Part shown: one piece after another, positions 45,803 through 51,023 of the stretch
Layout: each line of letters opens with the position of its first letter
Numbering within the stretch: position 1 is the stretch's first letter
NCBI RefSeq assembly: GCF_025567625.1
Contig: NZ_JAOQJC010000053.1
Span: 1-51,023 of the forward strand
From: Paenibacillus sp. J5C2022
GTDB taxonomy: Bacteria; Bacillota; Bacilli; Paenibacillales; Paenibacillaceae
Reading direction: 5' to 3'
Length of the DNA stretch: 51,023 nucleotides
The notes under the pieces: generated by a model
The model's database searches: none
What the model was told of the DNA's origin: nothing
What the model saw: the letters and a program-made list of their open reading frames with translations, nothing else
Program-made: the position numbers and the translations under genes

Positions 45803-46828
45803 ATGCATAGCAACAGAGAAACGGAAGCGGCGTCCGGCCTTTCGTTGCCACTTCCCAAGCTCACACTGGGTACCGCCCAGCTCGGCATGCCAGACTACGG
45901 CATCGCCAACGATACGGGAGGCGCAGATACATGCGCCCTGCTGGAGGGCAGTGTGAGCGCAGGCATCACCTCATTCGATACTTCGCCGGAATACGGCGAA
46001 TCGGAAAAGGTAATAGGCGAATTCCTCGCGCTGTCGAATCGCGCCCAAGAGATGGCTGTTATGACTAAGGTGAAGCTGCCAAGACAACTCGGCATGACCG
46101 AGAAGGAAGTGGCTGCGCATATGTATGCCAGCCTGGAAGGCAGCCTAAGCCGTCTCCAATTGAGGAAGCTGCCCGTCCTGAAGCTGCACGATCCCGACAT
46201 TCTTGTCACGCACGGCGAGACTGTCACCCGAACGCTTCGCAGCATGAGAAGCGAAGGGCTGATTGCAGCGGGCGGGATATCGTTGACGGACAGAACAGAC
46301 GAACAATACCGGCGGATAGCGGCATTCCTGGAAGACGATATTTATGCCTTCGTTCAAGCGCCGCTGAACTTGCTCGACCATCGGCTGCAAGCAAGCGGAG
46401 CAATGCAGCGCATGCAGGCAACCGGCAAAACGATCGTCGCCCGCAGCGTCTACCTGCAAGGATTGCTGCTCATGAACCCGGAGCGTCTGCCGAACAACTT
46501 GCAGGAAGCGGCTCCGGCGCTTCATTCCTTGCGGCTGCTGGCGGAGCAAGAAGGGATATCGGTCGCGCAGCTCGCTTTCTCCTATGTCAGAGATATGGAC
46601 GGTGTTGCCAGTCTAATTATCGGGATTGAAAAGCAGGCTCAGCTGGAGGAAAACCTGCGCCTGCTGCAAGGTCCGGCCTTGTCGGAACGATGCCTGCATG
46701 CGATCCGCACGCAGCTCGGCCATATTCCTGAGCGAATCATAACCCCGGCGCTATGGAACCGGAACGGAAGCGGCAATCGCGGGACGATTCCAGCAGCATC
46801 TGCGGATACGAGCGAAACTAGCAAATGA
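45803..46828 (+). CDS. Aldo/keto reductase family protein
   Basis: 341 residues with an (alpha/beta)8 AKR fold: LGTAQLGM at the start, the catalytic tetrad seen as Asp and Tyr in FDTSPEYGESE, Lys in MTKVKL and His in LKLHDPD, and a C-terminal NADPH-binding region (VASLIIGIEKQAQLEEN). It would oxidise or reduce a sugar or hydroxy compound. AAGGAGG lies 10 bases before the ATG. It is the first gene of a five-gene operon under the third FadR-type operator. Confidence 0.88.
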   Translation: MHSNRETEAASGLSLPLPKLTLGTAQLGMPDYGIANDTGGADTCALLEGSVSAGITSFDTSPEYGESEKVIGEFLALSNRAQEMAVMTKVKLPRQLGMTEKEVAAHMYASLEGSLSRLQLRKLPVLKLHDPDILVTHGETVTRTLRSMRSEGLIAAGGISLTDRTDEQYRRIAAFLEDDIYAFVQAPLNLLDHRLQASGAMQRMQATGKTIVARSVYLQGLLLMNPERLPNNLQEAAPALHSLRLLAEQEGISVAQLAFSYVRDMDGVASLIIGIEKQAQLEENLRLLQGPALSERCLHAIRTQLGHIPERIITPALWNRNGSGNRGTIPAASADTSETSK

Positions 46829-46847
46829 AAGGAGCGACAACCGCCCT

Positions 46848-48035
46848 ATGAACGACATGATTGGAAGCGATAAGGTAGCCAGCCGATCATTCGGCAGCCT
46901 GCAGTTGCTTCAATACGAACAGCCCGATGCGTCGTGGATGGACGATAAGGCGGCTGGCATATGGAAGTACGCCGCACTCCTCCCCCCTGTTGCGTCCGGC
47001 AACCGGCTCAGCTTGGGCGAAGGACGCACGCCGCTTATACGAAGCGTCTCACTGGAGAAGCGGCTGGGCATCGGGGAGCTTTACTTCAAATATGAAGGCG
47101 GCAATCCTACAGGCTCCTATAAGGATCGCATCGCCACTATCGGCTTGTCTTGGGCGCTGGAGCAAAGGCGGACAGCATGTGTAGGGACCACCTCCGGCAA
47201 TGCAGGGGCGGCAGTCGCCGCCTACGCCGCACGCGCGGGCCTCCCTTATCACCTCTATGTGCTGGAGCATATGGCGGAAGCCAAGCTGACGCAAGTGCTG
47301 GCATACGGCGCGAACGTCCGTAGAGTTGCGGAGTTCGGCACCAGCCCCGAGGTCGGCGACCGGGTATTCAGGCATGTGCTGAATGCTGCAGTGACGCATG
47401 ACTGGGAGTTGATGGTGACCGCATTCCGTTTCAATACACACGCCATGGAAGGGGTGAAGACCATCGCTTATGAAATTGCAGAGCAACTAGGCGGCTGCCC
47501 CGACACCGTATATGCTCCGGCGGGAGGAGCAGGGCTCTATGTCGGCATATGGAAAGGCTTCGACGAATGGCAGCGCTTCTCGCTCGGGGACGGCCGCAAG
47601 CCCCACATGGTCGCCGTGCAGCCGGAAGGCTGCTCTAATATCGTGCGGGCCTATGAGCAGGGGGCGCTGCAGCCGCTCCCCGGCGCTTCCACCTCCCTCA
47701 TCTCCGGCCTGCAGGTGCCTAATCCGCCAGACGGCGAGGCAGCGCTCGCCATTATGGACGCCGGCGACGGAAGTGCCTTGGCCGTCTCCGACGACGAGAT
47801 CTGGCAAGCGCAGCGGCTGCTTGCACGCGAGGAGGGCATCTTCTGCGAGCCGGCCGGTGCAGCCGCCGTGGCAGGCCTCATCCGCACATGCCAGCAGCGG
47901 CAGCAGATGGGAGAACGAATCGTCTGCCTCATTAGCGGAGTCGGCTTCAAGGACTTTGCCAGCATAACGGCGATGACACAAGACGAGACGGTGCCGCTGC
48001 TCACCGTATCTGATCTGAACGCCCCATACGAGTAA
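46848..48035 (+). CDS. Threonine-synthase-like PLP-dependent enzyme (fold type II)
   Basis: 395 residues. The Schiff-base lysine is in NPTGSYKDR, the glycine-rich phosphate loop is TTSGNAGAA, and a C-terminal CEPAGAAAVAGL segment is typical of fold-type II beta-family enzymes (threonine synthase, threonine/diaminopropionate lyases). There are no adjacent threonine-biosynthesis genes (hom, thrB), so a catabolic beta-elimination or replacement role is more likely. AAAGGAG lies 13 bases before the ATG, and the gene is 19 bases after the AKR gene. Enamine products of such a lyase would be RidA substrates. Confidence 0.85.
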   Translation: MNDMIGSDKVASRSFGSLQLLQYEQPDASWMDDKAAGIWKYAALLPPVASGNRLSLGEGRTPLIRSVSLEKRLGIGELYFKYEGGNPTGSYKDRIATIGLSWALEQRRTACVGTTSGNAGAAVAAYAARAGLPYHLYVLEHMAEAKLTQVLAYGANVRRVAEFGTSPEVGDRVFRHVLNAAVTHDWELMVTAFRFNTHAMEGVKTIAYEIAEQLGGCPDTVYAPAGGAGLYVGIWKGFDEWQRFSLGDGRKPHMVAVQPEGCSNIVRAYEQGALQPLPGASTSLISGLQVPNPPDGEAALAIMDAGDGSALAVSDDEIWQAQRLLAREEGIFCEPAGAAAVAGLIRTCQQRQQMGERIVCLISGVGFKDFASITAMTQDETVPLLTVSDLNAPYE

Positions 48036-48047
48036 AGGAGGAATACC

Positions 48048-49073
48048 ATGCAACAGCTGCGTATTGCCTTAATTGGCCTTGGCCGCTTTGCACAGCTGCA
48101 TGCGCATATATGGCGCCAGCTGCCGCATGTGCAGATCACTGCCCTATGCGACCGGGACGAGGATCGCTTCGCCCCCTTCCGGGAATGGTTCCCCGATGCG
48201 ACATGCTACACCGATTGGCAAGAGATGCTGGCGTCACAGCCGTTCGACGCTGTAGATATCTTGACGCCGGAGCATATGCACGCGGAACCGGCAATTGCCG
48301 CCATGGAGGTCGGCGCCCACGTCTTCGTAGAGAAGCCTATCGCGCATCATGCCGACGCGGCAGAAGCGATGATCCGTACCGCCCGGCAGCGGGGACGAAT
48401 GCTCATGATTGGACATGTCCTGCGCTTCGACCCCCGCTATATCGCCATGAAGCAAGAGCTGCAGAGAGGTGCGTACGGCAGCATACGCTCCATCTATGCC
48501 AAGCGCAATAATGGGACGATTTATTTTCCAATATACAATCGCGTTAATCCTGTCTATATACTGGGCATTCACGATATCGATCTAATGCATTGGTATATGG
48601 AGGACGAAGTGCGGGAAGTGTACACCGTTCGTTCCAGCAGGGATGATGGAGGGCCGGCGGATATGAGCTGGGCGATGCTAACCTTCCGGCGGGGCGGTAT
48701 CGGCATCCTCGAGAACAATTGGCTGGTGCCGCAAGGCGCCCCTTCCGAGACGGATATACGCATGGAGATTACGACGGGACAGGGTACGCTGCTTATGAAG
48801 GATACGACGCAGGGTGTATCGTTCTCGGACGCTTCCGGCACACAATCACCTGCTCTGCTGAATCAGTATGACGTACACGGCGTAATAGGAGGTCCGCTCG
48901 CTTACGAGCTTCGGCACTTCGCCGATTGCGTCCTGGCGGGCCGTCCTTCCACGGTACTTCAGCCATCCGACGCCTTGCGCGCGCTGCGTGTGGCGGCGGC
49001 TGTAGAGCAATCCGCCAAGGAAGGTAAGCCCGTCTCCTTGAGTCCGATAAGTGAGGAGCGGACGGCACGATGA
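48048..49073 (+). CDS. Gfo/Idh/MocA family oxidoreductase
   Basis: 341 residues. An N-terminal Rossmann fold (IALIGLGRFAQLHA, then ILTPEHMHAEPA and VEKPIAHH with the conserved EKP) is followed by the Gfo/Idh/MocA C-terminal sheet domain with GIHDIDLMHWY carrying the D..H pair. These NAD(P)-dependent enzymes act mostly on sugars, inositols and related polyols. AAAGGAGG precedes the ATG, 12 bases after the PLP-enzyme gene; its end overlaps the hydrolase gene by 4 bases. Confidence 0.9.
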   Translation: MQQLRIALIGLGRFAQLHAHIWRQLPHVQITALCDRDEDRFAPFREWFPDATCYTDWQEMLASQPFDAVDILTPEHMHAEPAIAAMEVGAHVFVEKPIAHHADAAEAMIRTARQRGRMLMIGHVLRFDPRYIAMKQELQRGAYGSIRSIYAKRNNGTIYFPIYNRVNPVYILGIHDIDLMHWYMEDEVREVYTVRSSRDDGGPADMSWAMLTFRRGGIGILENNWLVPQGAPSETDIRMEITTGQGTLLMKDTTQGVSFSDASGTQSPALLNQYDVHGVIGGPLAYELRHFADCVLAGRPSTVLQPSDALRALRVAAAVEQSAKEGKPVSLSPISEERTAR

Positions 49074-49804
49074 GGCTGACAGAGCATGTCTGCTGCATCG
49101 GGGGCGGAACGCTCGGTTACGGCATTAGCGACGCCTACGATTGCAACATCTATGCGCTGCGTTGCGGCAGCGAATATGTGCTGATCGATTCCGGAGCGGG
49201 CATGGACAGCGACTGTGTCATCGCCAACATGCAGCAGGACTGCATTCAGCCGGAGCAAGTGTCGGCCCTCATTCTGACCCATGCGCATGCAGATCATTCC
49301 GGCGGAGCGCAGGAACTGAGACGGCGTCTGCAACTGCGTGTACTGGCGGGAGAATTGACCGCGGCGATCGTATCCACGGGGGATGAGCGCCGCATGGGAC
49401 TTGTAGGCGCCAGGGAAGCCGGCGTGTATCCCGCAAGCTATCAGTTTCCCCCTTGTCCTGTTGACGAACAGCTGAAAATCGACTCTATCGTGCGCATAGG
49501 AGGCGTAGAGCTACACATTCTACCCGCCCCCGGCCATAGCGCGGATATGCTTGTCGTCTATCGTCCCGACATTGGCGCGTTATTCGCAGGCGATGCTATA
49601 TTCTCGGGCGGTAAGCTTGCCGTGCTGAATACGCCGGATTATGACGAGGCGCAGTACAAAGAGACTATACGGCGGCTGAACGCCTTGCCGATCGAGCAGT
49701 TGTTCAGCGGCCACGGGACGGCTGTCCTGGAGGATGCGCAAGCGCCGCTGAGAGTGGCACAAGACCGCTTTGACCAGGGGATGAAGCCGTGGAGCATCGT
49801 ATGA
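49070..49804 (+). CDS. Metallo-beta-lactamase-fold hydrolase
   Basis: 244 residues with the HxHxDH metal motif in THAHADHSGGAQ, a later ligand His in PAPGHSADM, the bridging Asp in LFAGDAIFSG and the terminal His in FSGHGTAV. Glyoxalase-II-like and lactonase-like members share this outline, so it may open a lactone or cleave a thioester formed by the operon's dehydrogenases. No signal peptide. Translationally coupled to the Gfo/Idh/MocA gene by 4 overlapping bases. Confidence 0.88.
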   Translation: MRLTEHVCCIGGGTLGYGISDAYDCNIYALRCGSEYVLIDSGAGMDSDCVIANMQQDCIQPEQVSALILTHAHADHSGGAQELRRRLQLRVLAGELTAAIVSTGDERRMGLVGAREAGVYPASYQFPPCPVDEQLKIDSIVRIGGVELHILPAPGHSADMLVVYRPDIGALFAGDAIFSGGKLAVLNTPDYDEAQYKETIRRLNALPIEQLFSGHGTAVLEDAQAPLRVAQDRFDQGMKPWSIV

Positions 49805-49889
49805 TCCGGTTCACTATTGCGGTCTGTATAGCCTATACGAACTGTTGTGACTGCTCACATCGCTTCCCAGAACCCGTTCTGTTGAAGCG

Positions 49890-49917
49890 GAAGCTCTCCT
49901 AGTAAGGTGAGAGTTCC
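49890..49917 (+). other. Intra-operon hairpin
   Basis: GGAA.CTCTC/GAGAG.TTCC arms around a 10-base loop lie in the 147-base gap before the last gene. There is no T tail, so it is more likely an mRNA-processing or attenuation structure than a terminator. Confidence 0.35.
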
Positions 49918-49951
49918 CTGTAAGCAGCTTATTAGAAGGAGGCAAGATGAG

Positions 49952-50983
49952 ATGACTGAGCATTCGCCACACGGAATGAAGACTAGTCGTATCGAGTGGA
50001 TATCCCTATCGGCGGCAACAGCTGATGCAGGATACACCGATTCACGCGATGTCGCAGCTTCGACCGATCAGGACGCCGTCCCGCTTCACGCGCTGCATGT
50101 CGCCGGCGCACAGCCCGGCCCTCGACTGCTGATGCTTGCAGGCGTGCACGGCGATGAATACGAGGGTATAGACACGATTCTGCGGCTCTACGAACAGCTG
50201 CAACCGCAGCAAATAGCTGGAAGCGTGACGCTGCTTCCTGCCGCCAATCCTCTCGCCTATCGCGCCGGGAACCGGATTAGCCCGCTGGATGGCGTCAATC
50301 TGGCTCGGGCATTCCCCGGCCGCGCTGATGGCACCCCAACGGAGCGGCTCGCCTATATGCTGCATCACCGCTATATCGCCCAGTGCGACTTCCTGCTGGA
50401 CTTGCATAGCGGCGGCAGCCATTATGCCGTCGCCACCTTCGTCGGCTATGACGACAACCCGGCGTCGGAGCACGGCAGGCGAAGCCGCGCGGCAGCGGAA
50501 GCGTTCGGTGCGGAGTGGCTATGGGGCCATGCCTCGGTCGCTCCGGGCAGAACGGTCTCCTCCGCCGGACAGCTTGGCATTCCGTGGCTCTATACGGAAG
50601 CGTTCGGAGGCAGAAGAGTGCGGCCCGAGGACGGAGAGCTATTCTATAACGGCACATTGCGCCTTATGCGCCATCTGGGCATGCTGTCCCAAGCGGCGGC
50701 GGAAGAAGTGCGGCCTGCGCCTTCGGCAACACCCGGCCTTCTGCAGGGCGACGGCGATTTCGACCGCTCCGTCACCGCTTTGGCCGAAGGCTTCTATATG
50801 CCGGACGTCCCGCTCATGGCGAAAGTACAGCAAGGAGATCGCCTCGGAACGATCAGAGCTTTAAGCGGGGAGATCATTCAGGAGGTGCTGGCCCATAAGA
50901 AGGGCCGTCTCGTCATGGTAGTGGGCACACCGGTCGTCAAAGCTGGCGATCCCATCTATATGCTGGCCGACACTGCGGATTAA
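49952..50983 (+). CDS. Succinylglutamate desuccinylase/aspartoacylase family protein
   Basis: 343 residues, a zinc carboxypeptidase-fold deacylase. The Zn ligands are in GVHGDEYEG (His and Glu) and the later LDLHSGG (His). The C-terminal ~80 residues form the beta-barrel extension common to these proteins. Members remove acyl groups from N-acyl amino acids, or cleave related amides. The ATG at 49952 has GGAGG 9 bases upstream; a GTG at 49907 lies in the hairpin region. It is the last gene seen; 50984-51023 shows nothing further. Confidence 0.87.
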   Translation: MTEHSPHGMKTSRIEWISLSAATADAGYTDSRDVAASTDQDAVPLHALHVAGAQPGPRLLMLAGVHGDEYEGIDTILRLYEQLQPQQIAGSVTLLPAANPLAYRAGNRISPLDGVNLARAFPGRADGTPTERLAYMLHHRYIAQCDFLLDLHSGGSHYAVATFVGYDDNPASEHGRRSRAAAEAFGAEWLWGHASVAPGRTVSSAGQLGIPWLYTEAFGGRRVRPEDGELFYNGTLRLMRHLGMLSQAAAEEVRPAPSATPGLLQGDGDFDRSVTALAEGFYMPDVPLMAKVQQGDRLGTIRALSGEIIQEVLAHKKGRLVMVVGTPVVKAGDPIYMLADTAD

Positions 50984-51023
50984 GGGTACCCGATGGCCGA
51001 TGACCGCTTATGCGAGCGCACCA

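Overview
The window looks like chromosomal DNA of a Paenibacillus-type Firmicute. It is moderately GC-rich, with AGGAGG-type ribosome binding sites and frequent GTG/TTG starts. It encodes a very large C-terminally SLH-anchored surface protein, a membrane-embedded AraC regulator next to a solute-binding lipoprotein, YafY/WYL and LytTR regulators, and CcpA-type cre sites. No rRNA, tRNA, insertion sequence, prophage or CRISPR array was seen. The taxonomic call is an inference from gene content.

Layout. 1-363: a 52-bp tandem array (array A) and a terminator. 364-14850, minus strand: membrane AraC regulator, solute-binding lipoprotein, ~2300-residue SLH protein, family-20 hexosaminidase, CorC/HlyC-type membrane protein. 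15075-20700, minus strand: two ABC export modules; one sits behind a TetR gene whose promoter carries two palindromic operators, the other is a MacB/FtsX pair. 20846-26819: small stress-type and housekeeping genes (VOC protein behind a LexA-like box, WYL regulator, zinc-ribbon/GyrI-like protein, RlmN, pentapeptide-repeat protein, membrane-thioredoxin fusion). 27316-31611, minus strand: CstA-family transporter with cre sites and a LytS/LytT two-component pair, the arrangement of the BtsSR/BtsT pyruvate system. 31819-32924: a small exported protein, then a dense cluster of DnaA boxes followed by a G-depleted tract. 32925-37537, minus strand: fructokinase with an unusual insert, a methyltransferase gene remnant, and an ABC transporter behind a LytTR-DUF3021 pair.

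37826-50983, plus strand, is a catabolic island of twelve genes. The first operon (aminotransferase, IclR, RidA, M81 peptidase) has an IclR/KdgR-like operator. It ends at a second 52-bp array (array B), built like array A: a 22-bp AT-rich palindrome plus a 30-bp GC-rich spacer. Next come a fumarylacetoacetase-family enzyme, an SDR, a FadR-type GntR regulator, and a five-gene operon (aldo/keto reductase, PLP lyase-like enzyme, Gfo/Idh/MocA oxidoreductase, metallo-beta-lactamase-fold hydrolase, aspartoacylase-like deacylase). Three copies of the FadR-family operator TNGTNNNACNA lie in the promoters before the SDR and before the aldo/keto reductase, so the GntR protein probably controls both units. 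The substrate cannot be read from the sequence; an amino-acid, acyl-amino-acid or peptide derivative, or a sugar acid, fits the enzyme set.

The observations I rate highest are the paired 52-bp palindromic arrays, the non-oriC DnaA-box cluster with its G-free neighbour, and the operator-defined catabolic island.
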